Assembly: GCF_001187535.1 (NCBI RefSeq)
Contig: NZ_LFIO01001354.1
Span: 1-49,931, forward strand
Reading direction: 5' to 3'
DNA from: Rhizobium ecuadorense
GTDB lineage: Bacteria > Pseudomonadota > Alphaproteobacteria > Rhizobiales > Rhizobiaceae
Length of the DNA: 49,931 nt
A model generated the notes under the pieces. The model was not told where the DNA came from. It did no database searches and worked only from the letters and a program-made list of their open reading frames with translations. Position numbers and translations under genes: made by a program. Below are positions 7,965 through 15,462 of the stretch, piece by piece (the first letter of the stretch is position 1; each line of letters starts with the position of its first letter).

Positions 7965-8693
7965 TCAGCTCGTAAAGCTCCGCAGATCCTTCAGCAGGTT
8001 CCGATATCTGGCCTGGCTGCCGACCAGATGCTCCCGCATGGCGTTGCGCGCGGCCTGGTCATCCCTGTCCGAGATCGCCATGACGATCGCTTCGTGTTCC
8101 CTGTGGATCAGTTTTCGGTAAGCGGTCTGCTCGGCAGTTCTCGTTTCCGGAACGAGCCGCGACTGCGGGATGATCACGGTTCCCTGCGATTCCAGGAAGT
8201 GTTTGAACAGCGGGTTGTTCGTCGCCTCGGCGATCGCGACATGGAGGTCGAGATCCGCCTCGCGAATGGATTGATCCGTCTCGATGCGCTGGAGGATTTT
8301 CCGGTGGCATTCGAAGATCGCCTCCTCCTGCGCCGGCGAGCGGCGCAAGGCGGCAAGTCCCGCCGCCTCGATTTCGACAGGCGTCCGGATTTCGAGCACT
8401 TCCAGATCGGAGGCGACGCGGGCCTTGTCGAGTTTTCGGCCTGACAGCGCCGGATCGGCGCCGATCACGAAAATGCCCGCGCCCTGACGCACCTCGACCA
8501 GTCCGTCGGAACGAAGTGCGGCGACAGCCTCGCGCACGACGGTTCGGCTGACACTATGCGTCTCGGTCAGTTCATGCTCGCTCGGAAGCTTGTCGCCGGC
8601 GGAATACTGGCCGCTGAGGATGGCTTGCCGAAGGCTTTCGCCGACCTGTGAGACCAGCGATCCCGTGCCTCTGCTGCGATCCTTCGTCTGCAT
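7965..8693 (-). CDS. GntR-family regulator with FCD (FadR-type) effector domain
   Basis: A 242-residue regulator. Residues about 12-77 are a GntR winged helix (L-P-S-E-H-E-L-T-E, S-R-T-V-V-R-E-A-V-A-A-L, G-A-G-I-F-V). Residues about 95-230 are an all-helical FCD domain with the usual acidic and histidine metal/ligand positions (L-D-L-H-V-A-I-A, H-R-E-H-E-A-I, M-R-E-H-L). Effectors of this class are typically organic acids or sugar acids. The start at 8693 is preferred over the longer start at 8801, which would put a likely operator (8768-8781) inside the coding region and adds a tail without homology. It is upstream of and codirectional with the ABC importer, separated by 288 bases, so control of that operon is plausible. 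Confidence 0.9.
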   Translation of the reverse strand: MQTKDRSRGTGSLVSQVGESLRQAILSGQYSAGDKLPSEHELTETHSVSRTVVREAVAALRSDGLVEVRQGAGIFVIGADPALSGRKLDKARVASDLEVLEIRTPVEIEAAGLAALRRSPAQEEAIFECHRKILQRIETDQSIREADLDLHVAIAEATNNPLFKHFLESQGTVIIPQSRLVPETRTAEQTAYRKLIHREHEAIVMAISDRDDQAARNAMREHLVGSQARYRNLLKDLRSFTS

Positions 8694-8767
8694 AGCCACG
8701 CCTTGACCCCCGCTCCGGCTTTGATCCGGATGCTGCCAAGGTCGGTGACATGCGACATCCTGATTCA

Positions 8768-8781
8768 TCACACATGTATGA
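8768..8781. promoter_or_regulatory. Imperfect palindrome TCAcACATGTaTGA, candidate GntR operator
   Basis: Fourteen bases that are self-complementary except at one position pair, 75 bases upstream of the GntR start at 8693. The position fits autoregulation by the FCD-type regulator. I found no second copy upstream of the adjacent importer. Confidence 0.4.
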
Positions 8782-8838
8782 CAAATTTCCCTTTCTTTCA
8801 ATGGAGGAAAAGAGCGCTAACATTCATGGGGTTCGATA

Positions 8839-8880
8839 TTGGACATAATCGGAACCAATCACTATGATTGATCATGATTG
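8839..8880 (+). promoter_or_regulatory. Toxin-antitoxin promoter and operator
   Basis: TTGGAC (8839-8844) and TATGAT (8863-8868), 18 bases apart, resemble a sigma-70 promoter. The heptamer ATGATTG occurs at 8864 and again at 8874, ten bases apart, overlapping the -10 and start region. Repeats spaced one helical turn suit cooperative binding by a ribbon-helix-helix antitoxin, so this is a likely autoregulatory operator. The AAGGAGG ribosome binding site follows at 8881. Confidence 0.5.
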
Positions 8881-8892
8881 AAGGAGGTTTTG

Positions 8893-9153
8893 ATGGAAAC
8901 CAAAGTGCTGACTGCGCATGTTCCCCTGCCCCTGGCGCAAAAGGTCGATCAACTCGCCGCAAGGCTTGAGCGCTCGCGCGGGTGGATCGTCAAGCAGGCG
9001 CTGACGGCATGGATCGATCAGGAGGAGGAGCGTCGCCGTTTGACGCTGGAAGCGCTGGCTGATGTGGATGAAGGCAAAGTGGTCGATCATCAGTCCGTCC
9101 AGGCCTGGGCCGATAGTCTCGACAGTGACGCGCCGGTTTCGTTGCCTCGTTAA
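8893..9153 (+). CDS. Ribbon-helix-helix antitoxin (CopG/ParD-like)
   Basis: An 86-residue protein. The first 50 residues fit a ribbon-helix-helix fold: the strand L-T-A-H-V-P-L-P-L, a helix A-Q-K-V-D-Q-L-A-A-R-L, the turn S-R-G-W and a second helix I-V-K-Q-A-L-T-A-W-I. The acidic C-terminal half would wrap the toxin. The ATG at 8893 has AAGGAGG six bases upstream; an upstream TTG in frame was rejected. Its TAA shares one base with the toxin ATG (TAATG). It should neutralise the toxin and repress the shared promoter. Confidence 0.88.
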   Translation: METKVLTAHVPLPLAQKVDQLAARLERSRGWIVKQALTAWIDQEEERRRLTLEALADVDEGKVVDHQSVQAWADSLDSDAPVSLPR

Positions 9154-9428
9154 TGGAACTCAAATGGACGAGCAAAGCGGTCTCGGACATTGACCGCCTC
9201 TATGCCTTTCTCGCTCCGGTCAATCGACAGGCGGCGGCTCGGACTGTGCAGGCCTTGACGGCAGCGCCGCTGCGGCTGCTTGAGCAGCCGCGCCTTGGCG
9301 AGCGGCTGGAGGAGTTCGATCCTCGGGAGGTCCGCCGCATTCTCGTTGGCCAATACGAGCTACGTTATGAAATACGGCAGTCGGCCATCTATGTATTGCG
9401 GCTCTGGCATACGCGTGAAGACCGGTAA
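9153..9428 (+). CDS. RelE/ParE-superfamily toxin
   Basis: A 91-residue toxin of the RelE/ParE fold. The family pattern is clear: W-T-S-K-A-V-S-D-I-D-R-L near the start, the E-F-D-P-R-E-V-R-R-I-L region, Y-E-L-R-Y-E-I, and the C-terminal I-Y-V-L-R-L-W-H-T-R-E-D-R. The ParD-like partner makes a ParE-type DNA gyrase inhibitor more likely than a RelE-type ribosomal RNase, but sequence alone does not decide. It overlaps the antitoxin gene by one base and would be translated in coupling with it. Confidence 0.9.
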   Translation: MELKWTSKAVSDIDRLYAFLAPVNRQAAARTVQALTAAPLRLLEQPRLGERLEEFDPREVRRILVGQYELRYEIRQSAIYVLRLWHTREDR

Positions 9429-9493
9429 AAACGAACAGGGGTTGGGCACGTTATTGAAAGTGTCCTCCAGAGGCGCTGCCGGCTGAGAGTTGC

Positions 9494-10501
9494 TCAAAGC
9501 CGCCTGGTTGACTCCCCGCGCACGAATCTCGGCGTCAGGATGAAATCCTGCGGCGGCTCGGCGGCGGCTTCGGGGCTTGATATTCTTGCCAGCAGGCGCT
9601 GCGCCGCGAGTTCGCCGAGCTTCTGAGCATCCTGCACGACCATGGTGATGCGCGGGGTGATAACGTTGCTCCAGGGCACGTCGTCGACCATCGCCAAAGA
9701 CACGTCGTCGGGGCAGCGGAAGCCCATTTCCTGCATCACCTGCAGGGCCGCCAGGCCCATCATGTTGTTGGCGCCGATGATGGCGGTCGGGCGGTCGCGC
9801 CGTGTCAGCAGCCGCATCGCCTGCGCGTGGCCGCCGGTCCTGGTGTAGCCGCCTTCCACCACCAGCGAGGGGTCGATATCCGCCCCGGCGGCGGACATCG
9901 TATCCATAAAACCCTTCAGGCGCTCATCGGCGGTATGCAGGCCGGAGGGGCCGGAAATGAAACCGATGCGGCGGTGGCCGAGCTGCAGCAGATGCTCCGT
10001 CAGGATGGTCGTCGTCAGCGGATTGTCGGAGCCGACGAAATCGCGCGCCGCGCCCTCCACCTTCTGGTCGAACATCACGATCGGGGTCTTGAAGTCGCGC
10101 AGGAATGCCGCGTATTCCTCGCCGTGGCCGTTTGTCGCCAGCGCGATGCCGGCGATCTTCTGCGCTTCCATCCGCTCCAGCAACGCCCGTTCGAGTTCGG
10201 CCCGGCCGGAAGAATCGGCGATCAGGACGAAATAGCCGTGGTCGAGCGCTTGGTGCTCGATCTCCCGGCGGATGTCGCCGAAGAACATGTTGCCGAGATT
10301 GGCCGAAACGAAACCGATCAGCGAACTGCGGCCGCGCGCCAGCGTCTGGGCGACCGGATCGATGCGGTAGCCCGTCGATTTGATCGCCTGCTGGATGCGG
10401 TCGAGCGTCTCGGCGCCGACCCGCTTCGGGCTGTTGAGCGCGAGCGAGACGGTCGAGATCGAAACTCCCGCGAGGCGCGCGACATCTCGTATGGTCGTCA
10501 T
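9494..10501 (-). CDS. LacI-family repressor of the alpha-fucoside operon
   Basis: A 335-residue LacI/GalR regulator. The helix-turn-helix is at residues 2-24 (I-R-D-V-A-R-L-A-G-V-S-I-S-T-V-S), the hinge near 45-58 includes A-Q-T-L-A-R-G-R-S, and residues 60-330 form the periplasmic-binding-protein-like effector domain. It is divergent from the alpha-fucosidase/ABC operon, and the same palindrome, GAACCGGTTC, lies 7 bases upstream of its start and just upstream of the fucosidase gene. That makes it the likely local repressor, autoregulated and relieved by a fucoside or fucose. The effector identity is inference. Confidence 0.92.
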   Translation of the reverse strand: MTTIRDVARLAGVSISTVSLALNSPKRVGAETLDRIQQAIKSTGYRIDPVAQTLARGRSSLIGFVSANLGNMFFGDIRREIEHQALDHGYFVLIADSSGRAELERALLERMEAQKIAGIALATNGHGEEYAAFLRDFKTPIVMFDQKVEGAARDFVGSDNPLTTTILTEHLLQLGHRRIGFISGPSGLHTADERLKGFMDTMSAAGADIDPSLVVEGGYTRTGGHAQAMRLLTRRDRPTAIIGANNMMGLAALQVMQEMGFRCPDDVSLAMVDDVPWSNVITPRITMVVQDAQKLGELAAQRLLARISSPEAAAEPPQDFILTPRFVRGESTRRL

Positions 10502-10508
10502 GTCTATC

Positions 10509-10518
10509 GAACCGGTTC
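10509..10518. promoter_or_regulatory. LacI operator O1, GAACCGGTTC
   Basis: A perfect 10-base palindrome with the central CG step typical of LacI-family operators. It is 7 bases upstream of the repressor's start codon, so binding would block its own transcription or initiation. The same ten bases recur at 10661-10670. Confidence 0.75.
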
Positions 10519-10623
10519 TAAAGCCTTGTTATGTCAGTTTCTATTTCTCGGTGCAACAGACTTGTCTGAAATCGCCTATCGGAGCAGGAAAAACTTTTCA
10601 GCGGCGGTTGTGGTGGAATCGGC

Positions 10624-10652
10624 TTGACAGGTGGGGCTTCAAGGAAGATGTT
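10624..10652 (+). promoter_or_regulatory. Candidate promoter of the fucosidase operon
   Basis: A consensus TTGACA lies at 10624-10629. Seventeen bases later GATGTT (10647-10652) is a poor -10 match. The LacI palindrome at 10661-10670 would then cover the transcription start, consistent with repression by occlusion. The -10 element is uncertain. Confidence 0.45.
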
Positions 10653-10660
10653 CAGTCACC

Positions 10661-10670
10661 GAACCGGTTC
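10661..10670. promoter_or_regulatory. LacI operator O2, GAACCGGTTC
   Basis: The second copy of the palindrome. It extends by one base on each side to CGAACCGGTTCG and lies about 38 bases upstream of the fucosidase GTG start. The centres of the two copies are 152 bases apart, a distance that could allow DNA looping by a tetramer. Confidence 0.75.
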
Positions 10671-10708
10671 GATATGATGTCGAGCCGGAAAACAGGGAGG
10701 AGAAACCT

Positions 10709-12028
10709 GTGACGAGTTCGGAGCGCCAGCCGCAAAATCCGGTATCGGGAGTGGGTAAGCACACCTGGTTCAGCCATGACAGACTGGGCATGTTCATCCA
10801 TTGGGGCCTCTATGCTCTCGGGGCCCGGCACGAATGGTTGAAGAACCGCGAAGAGCTGACCGACGAGCATTACCAGCGCTATTTCGACAATTTCGATCCC
10901 GATCTCTACGATCCCAAGGAGTGGGCTCGGCGGGCGCGTCTTGCCGGCATGAAATATGTCGTGGTGACGACCAAGCATCACGAGGGTTTCTGCCTGTGGG
11001 ACAGCAAGGTCACCGATTATAAGGCGCCGAATACGCCTTGCGGCAGGGATCTGCTGACGCCGCTGGTCGAGGCCTTTCGCGCCGAGGGGCTGAAGATCGG
11101 CTTCTATTATTCGCTGCTCGACTGGCACCATCCTGATTTTCCGATCGACGTCCACCATCCCCTCCGCAACCATCTGGACGCCAAGGCGCTGAATGCCGGC
11201 CGCAACATCGCTAACTACGCCGCCTATATGCGCGAACAGGTGCGCGAACTCCTGACCGGCTTCGGCCGCATCGACATCATCTGGTTCGATTTCAGCTATC
11301 CCGGCCGCGAATATCACGGCCTGCCCGGCAAGGGGCGCGCCGACTGGGAGAGCGAACGGCTGATCGAGCTGGTGCGCGAGCTGCAGCCCGAGATCATCGT
11401 CAACAACCGCCTCGATCTGCCGCCGGGCCAGTTGCCCGACGTGACGACGCCGGAGCAATATACGCCGCGCGTGGCGCCTGCCATCGCCAGCCAAGGGGTG
11501 CTCTGGGAAGCCTGCCACACCTTCAGCGGCTCCTGGGGCTATCACCGCGACGAGGATAGCTGGAAGAGCCCGGAACAGATCATCCAGCTGCTGATCGATT
11601 CCGTCGCGCTCGGCGGCAACCTGCTGATGAACGTCGGCCCGACCGGCCGCGGCACCTTCGACGCGCGCGCCGTCGATGCGCTTGAGGTCTACCAGAACTG
11701 GATGGCGGTCAACGGCCGCTCCATCTATGGGGCCGGGCCATCGGAACTGCCGGTACCGGCTGGATGCCGCTACACCCAGCGCGGCACCCGTGTCTATCTG
11801 CATGTCTATAACTGGCCTTACCGCCACATCCACATCGAGGGCCTCGCCGACAGGATCGCCTATGCGCAATTCCTGCATGATGCCAGTGAAGTGCGCTGGC
11901 TCAGCCATACGAGGGATGTGGATTCCAATATCGGCGTGATGGTGCCGGAAGGCATGATCACGTTCGAACTGCCGGTCCGGCGACCTGACGTTACCGTCCC
12001 GGTGATCGAGATCGTCCTCAAGGCGTGA
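10709..12028 (+). CDS. Alpha-L-fucosidase, GH29 (cytoplasmic)
   Basis: A 439-residue glycoside hydrolase family 29 enzyme, which removes alpha-L-fucose with retention. Landmarks are M-F-I-H-W-G-L-Y near residue 30, T-K-H-H-E-G-F-C-L-W-D near 90, the catalytic nucleophile D194 in I-D-I-I-W-F-D-F, and G-G-N-L-L-M-N-V-G-P near 305. There is no signal peptide, so it acts on imported oligosaccharides. The GTG start at 10709 has AGGGAGGAG six bases before it; longer frames run through the operator. The ABC importer genes follow. Fucosylated plant glycans such as xyloglucan side chains or root mucilage are plausible substrates, by inference. Confidence 0.93.
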   Translation: MTSSERQPQNPVSGVGKHTWFSHDRLGMFIHWGLYALGARHEWLKNREELTDEHYQRYFDNFDPDLYDPKEWARRARLAGMKYVVVTTKHHEGFCLWDSKVTDYKAPNTPCGRDLLTPLVEAFRAEGLKIGFYYSLLDWHHPDFPIDVHHPLRNHLDAKALNAGRNIANYAAYMREQVRELLTGFGRIDIIWFDFSYPGREYHGLPGKGRADWESERLIELVRELQPEIIVNNRLDLPPGQLPDVTTPEQYTPRVAPAIASQGVLWEACHTFSGSWGYHRDEDSWKSPEQIIQLLIDSVALGGNLLMNVGPTGRGTFDARAVDALEVYQNWMAVNGRSIYGAGPSELPVPAGCRYTQRGTRVYLHVYNWPYRHIHIEGLADRIAYAQFLHDASEVRWLSHTRDVDSNIGVMVPEGMITFELPVRRPDVTVPVIEIVLKA

Positions 12029-12077
12029 GCTCGGTCGCATCCGCGTGTTCATTGCGTCATGGAGGGAGGAGAAACCC

Positions 12078-13298
12078 ATGAAGGTTCTGAAGAAAACGCT
12101 TTTGCTCGCCGCAATCGGCGGCAGTCTTTTTGCCACAGCCGCATCGGCTGAGCAGGTCAACCTGACCTGGCAGATGTGGACCGGTTCCGATGCCGACACC
12201 AAGGGCTGGCAGCACCTGGCCGACATGGTCACCGCCAAATACCCCGATATCAAGGTGACGCTGACGACGACGGGCTGGGTCGACTACTGGACGAGGCTGC
12301 CGGTGCTGGCGGCGTCCGGCCAACTCGCCGACATCGTTTCCATGCAGTCGCTGCGCATGCCGAATTTCTATTCGCTGCTTGAGCCTCTGAATGACCGGAT
12401 CGCGGCCGACAAGTTCGACGTCGGCGCCTTCACCCCCTCGATCATCGGCGGCATGTCCGTCGACAAGCAGCTTTACGGCCTTCCCTACGACGTCGGTCCG
12501 TGGGTCATCTATTATAACCAGGACGCGCTGGAAGCCGCCGGCATTCCGCTGCCGAAGCCGGGCTGGACGCTCGCCGAATTCACCGATGCCGCCAAGAAGC
12601 TGACCAAGGACGGCAAATACGGTTTCGGCATCACCCCGCAGAACTATTCGGTCCTCGCCTCGGCCTGGGGCGATAAATATGTCAACGATTCAGGCGCGCT
12701 CGACCTGACCAATCCGGGCGCCATTGGCGCGGCCGAGAAGGTGATCGGCTTTGCCGCCAAGGACAAGATCGCGCCGCTGGTGCCGTCGAGCGCCGATGCC
12801 GGCACGGTCATCCAGGGCCGGTTCTATTCGGGCAATGTCGCCATGTATGTCGATGGTCCCTGGTCGATCATCGGCATGAAGGACAAGGTCAAATTCAAAA
12901 TCGGTTCCACTTCCCTCCCGCGCGCAGACGCGGAGCTCACGGCCGTCACGGCGGGCTCAGGTTTCGGCATCGCCACGACGAGCAAGAACAAGGATGCGGC
13001 CTGGAAGGCGATCCAGGTGCTGACCAGCCCGGAGGCATTGCAATATCTCGCCGAACAGGGCCGCGCGCTGCCGGCGCGAACGGCATCGCAATCCTCCTGG
13101 TACAAGGTGGCAGCCAAGGACATCACCAATGGCGGCGAGGCCATCGACTATTCCTTGGCGCATTCTGTGCCCTACGTGATCACCAATAATTGGGCGGCGG
13201 TGGAAAACCTCTTCAACCAGTATTTCCCGCCGGCCTTCGGCGGCAGCGCCGATGCCAAGCAGACGATGGAGTCGATCCAGAGCCTCGCGCAGCAATAA
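12078..13298 (+). CDS. ABC sugar transporter periplasmic binding protein (CUT1, family 1)
   Basis: A 406-residue extracellular solute-binding protein. The signal peptide M-K-V-L-K-K plus hydrophobic core ends at A-S-A before E-Q-V (about residue 23). The mature domain has the family pattern L-T-W-Q-M-W-T-G-S, Y-G-L-P-Y-D-V-G-P-W-V-I-Y-Y-N and a G-P-W-S-I-I-G-M segment. The ATG at 12078 has GGAGGGAGGAG upstream, nearly the same leader as the fucosidase gene. Position after the GH29 gene suggests a fucose-containing oligosaccharide as ligand. Two tandem palindromes directly after its stop codon separate it from the permeases. Confidence 0.93.
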   Translation: MKVLKKTLLLAAIGGSLFATAASAEQVNLTWQMWTGSDADTKGWQHLADMVTAKYPDIKVTLTTTGWVDYWTRLPVLAASGQLADIVSMQSLRMPNFYSLLEPLNDRIAADKFDVGAFTPSIIGGMSVDKQLYGLPYDVGPWVIYYNQDALEAAGIPLPKPGWTLAEFTDAAKKLTKDGKYGFGITPQNYSVLASAWGDKYVNDSGALDLTNPGAIGAAEKVIGFAAKDKIAPLVPSSADAGTVIQGRFYSGNVAMYVDGPWSIIGMKDKVKFKIGSTSLPRADAELTAVTAGSGFGIATTSKNKDAAWKAIQVLTSPEALQYLAEQGRALPARTASQSSWYKVAAKDITNGGEAIDYSLAHSVPYVITNNWAAVENLFNQYFPPAFGGSADAKQTMESIQSLAQQ

Positions 13299-13410
13299 TG
13301 CATGTCGCCCGGAAGTGTGCAGCGGTTCCGGGACAACGACATGCATCAAAACAAAAGGGCTAAAGCATGTCGCGCAAAAGTGTGCGCGGTTTTGCGGCGA
13401 CGACATGCAT
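13298..13410. repeat. Two tandem rhizobial palindromic elements (RIME-like), copies 2 and 3
   Basis: Unit one (13298-13346) has outer arms ATGCATGTCG and CGACATGCAT. Unit two (13365-13410) has outer arms GCATGTCG and CGACATGC. The repeat period is about 66 bases. The centres CGGAAGTGTGCAGCGGTTCC and CAAAAGTGTGCGCGGTTTTG match the core of the element at 36-85. They fill the gap between the binding-protein and permease genes. As stable RNA hairpins they would protect the upstream message and lower permease expression. Confidence 0.85.
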
Positions 13411-13427
13411 GAAAACAAGAGGTTAAA

Positions 13428-13450
13428 GCGCGGCGGCAGGATTGCCGCGC
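13428..13450 (+). promoter_or_regulatory. Hairpin just ahead of the permease ribosome binding site
   Basis: GCGCGGC (13428-13434) and GCCGCGC (13444-13450) form a 7-bp stem with a nine-base loop. It ends two bases before the GGAGGAAG ribosome binding site of the permease at 13463. It may influence initiation, or simply add to the run of hairpins there. Confidence 0.4.
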
Positions 13451-13462
13451 ATGGAGGAAGAC

Positions 13463-14389
13463 ATGTCGCAACGCGCCGTCGCCGAAATTCCCCTGCAGCC
13501 CGGTCGGCCGCGGCGCTTTCTGAAACCCGAGACGCAGACGGCCATGCTGTTCCTGCTGCCGAGCTTTCTCGGCTTCATGATCTTCATGGCCCTGCCGATC
13601 CTGGCGTCGCTGGCGCTCTCCTTCACCAACTGGCAGCTGATCTCGACGCCGTCCTTCGTCGGCTTTCAGAACTATATCAAACTCTTCACCGTCGATCCGG
13701 CCTTCTACACCATATTGCGGAATACGCTGTTCTTCGCCGTCGAGTATTTGGCTGTGAATATCATCGTCTCGCTGACGCTGGCGGTGTGGATATCCAGCCT
13801 GAAGCGCGGCAAGGCGATCTTCCGGGTGATCTTCTTCCTGCCGACCTTCACGCCGACGATCGCCGCCTCGGTGGTGTGGCTGCTGATCTTCACGCCGGAC
13901 GGGCTGGCCGACACCATCATCCGCGCACTCGGCCTCGGCCTGCCGAATTTCCTGCTGAGTTCGAGCTGGGCGATGCAGGCGGTCGTGCTCGTTACGCTCT
14001 GGGCCAATGTCGGCTACAACGTCGTGATGTTCAACGCCGCGCTCGATCTCGTGCCGAAACACTATCTCGAGGCGGCGACGATCGACGGCGCCAATGCCTG
14101 GCAGCGCTTCTGGCGCATCCGTCTGCCGCTAATCTCGCCGACGGTGTTCTTCGCGACCGTGATGACGGCGATCACCTCGCTGCAGGTCTTCGACGAAATC
14201 TTCGCGATGACGCGCGGCGGCCCGGGCTCGGCGACGGCGACCCTCGGCTTTGCCATCTACCAGAAGGGCTTCACCAACTTCCAGATGGGTTATGCCTCCG
14301 CTCTTGCCTGGGTGATGTTCGTCATGATCATGGCGCTCACCATCCTGCAGTTCCACATGCAGCGCAAATGGGTGCATTATGACGACTGA
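13463..14389 (+). CDS. ABC sugar transporter permease 1 (MalF/UgpA-like)
   Basis: A 308-residue inner-membrane permease with six hydrophobic segments. The first, M-L-F-L-L-P-S-F-L-G-F, is near residue 30. The ATPase-contact EAA loop is Y-L-E-A-A-T-I-D-G-A near 205, and the family tail motif R-G-G-P-G-S-A-T is near 253. The ATG at 13463 follows GGAGGAAG by two bases; the upstream ATG at 13451 would place that motif inside the gene. It overlaps the next permease gene by 11 bases. No ATPase gene follows in this operon. Confidence 0.93.
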   Translation: MSQRAVAEIPLQPGRPRRFLKPETQTAMLFLLPSFLGFMIFMALPILASLALSFTNWQLISTPSFVGFQNYIKLFTVDPAFYTILRNTLFFAVEYLAVNIIVSLTLAVWISSLKRGKAIFRVIFFLPTFTPTIAASVVWLLIFTPDGLADTIIRALGLGLPNFLLSSSWAMQAVVLVTLWANVGYNVVMFNAALDLVPKHYLEAATIDGANAWQRFWRIRLPLISPTVFFATVMTAITSLQVFDEIFAMTRGGPGSATATLGFAIYQKGFTNFQMGYASALAWVMFVMIMALTILQFHMQRKWVHYDD

Positions 14390-15263
14390 CCCGAACTCAC
14401 GGCATCCGCATTCCGTCTCTGCGGGCCGGCATCGCATCCTGCGGCGCATCGGCAACTTTTTGAGTTATGCGGGACTTTCGCTGATCGCGCTGCTTTTCCT
14501 CTTTCCCTTCTTCTGGATGGTGTCGAACGCGGTGCGCTCCAATACCGAGGTGATGGCCGTGCCGGTTCGCATCTTCCCCGAGGAGTATCATTGGGGCACC
14601 TTCGTCGAAGCGCTGGTGTCCCTGCCGTTCGGCACCTTCCTGCTGAATTCCCTTGTTGTCGCCTGCGGCGTTACGGCGATCGTGATTGCGGTATCCTGCC
14701 TTTCCGCCTACGCCTTCGCCCGGCTGAGGTTTCCCGGCCGCGAGGGGCTGCTGCTCACCTATCTCAGCACGCTGATGATCCCGCAGGTGATGCTGGTGAT
14801 CCCGCTCTTTCTCCTGGTCAGCAAGCTCGGCTGGATCAACACCTATCACGGCATGATCCTGCCGGTCGCTTTCTCCTCTTTCGGCACCTTCCTGATGCGG
14901 CAGTTCATCCTCGGTATTCCCAAGGATCTCGACGAGGCGGCGATGATGGATGGCGCTTCGAGGCTGCGCATTCTGGTCAAGATCATCGTGCCGCTCGCCA
15001 TGCCGGCGATCGGCCTTTTGTCGCTCTTCACCTTCATCGCCCAGTGGAAGAGTTTCCTGTGGCCGCTGATCGCCACCAGCGGGGTGGAAAAAGCCACGCT
15101 GCCGCTCGGGCTCACTTTGTTCCAGACCCAGCAGGGCACGGCGTGGAACTACATCATGGCGGGCGCGACGATCTCCATGCTGCCGGGTGTCGTCCTGGCC
15201 ATCGTGCTGCAAAGGGTGATCTATAGAGGCATCACCATCAGCTCCGGCTTCGGTGGAAGATAG
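14379..15263 (+). CDS. ABC sugar transporter permease 2 (MalG/UgpE-like)
   Basis: A 294-residue permease with six hydrophobic segments, starting with L-S-L-I-A-L-L-F-L-F-P-F-F-W-M near residue 35. The EAA loop is L-D-E-A-A-M-M-D-G-A near 185. The short C-terminus ends in G-I-T-I-S-S-G-F-G, typical of MalG-like subunits. It should pair with the preceding permease to form the fucoside channel. It is the last gene of the operon; an ATPase must come from elsewhere, with the MsmK-type gene at 30549 a candidate. Confidence 0.93.
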   Translation: MTTDPNSRHPHSVSAGRHRILRRIGNFLSYAGLSLIALLFLFPFFWMVSNAVRSNTEVMAVPVRIFPEEYHWGTFVEALVSLPFGTFLLNSLVVACGVTAIVIAVSCLSAYAFARLRFPGREGLLLTYLSTLMIPQVMLVIPLFLLVSKLGWINTYHGMILPVAFSSFGTFLMRQFILGIPKDLDEAAMMDGASRLRILVKIIVPLAMPAIGLLSLFTFIAQWKSFLWPLIATSGVEKATLPLGLTLFQTQQGTAWNYIMAGATISMLPGVVLAIVLQRVIYRGITISSGFGGR

Positions 15264-15278
15264 TTCCAGTTAAACAAA

Positions 15279-15323
15279 GACTTGAAGGCGCCGCATCAAG
15301 TTCGTCTCGACGTCCTTCAAGTC
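15279..15323 (+). terminator. Candidate terminator/inverted repeat after the fucoside operon
   Basis: GACTTGAAGG (15279-15288) and CCTTCAAGTC (15314-15323) are perfect 10-base complements separated by 25 bases, starting 15 bases after the last permease stop. The loop is long and there is no T run, so this may be a Rho-dependent 3' structure or an unrelated repeat. Confidence 0.4.
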
Positions 15324-15462
15324 CGACCGAGTGCCGCCGAAGAACGCGCTTCTGCCGCCGCTAGATCATTCCCGCGCGCTTAACTTTCGCTTCACGTCGA
15401 AAAGTAAAATTTAACCAAGATTTGAAATAACGCGTTCATATCCGAATTGCACAGGGGAATTC

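Noticed and set aside
13291..13450. CRISPR array or coding sequence in the binding-protein/permease gap
   Set aside because: Only two units, each an internal palindrome with a matching core, and no spacer structure. They are intergenic palindromic elements.
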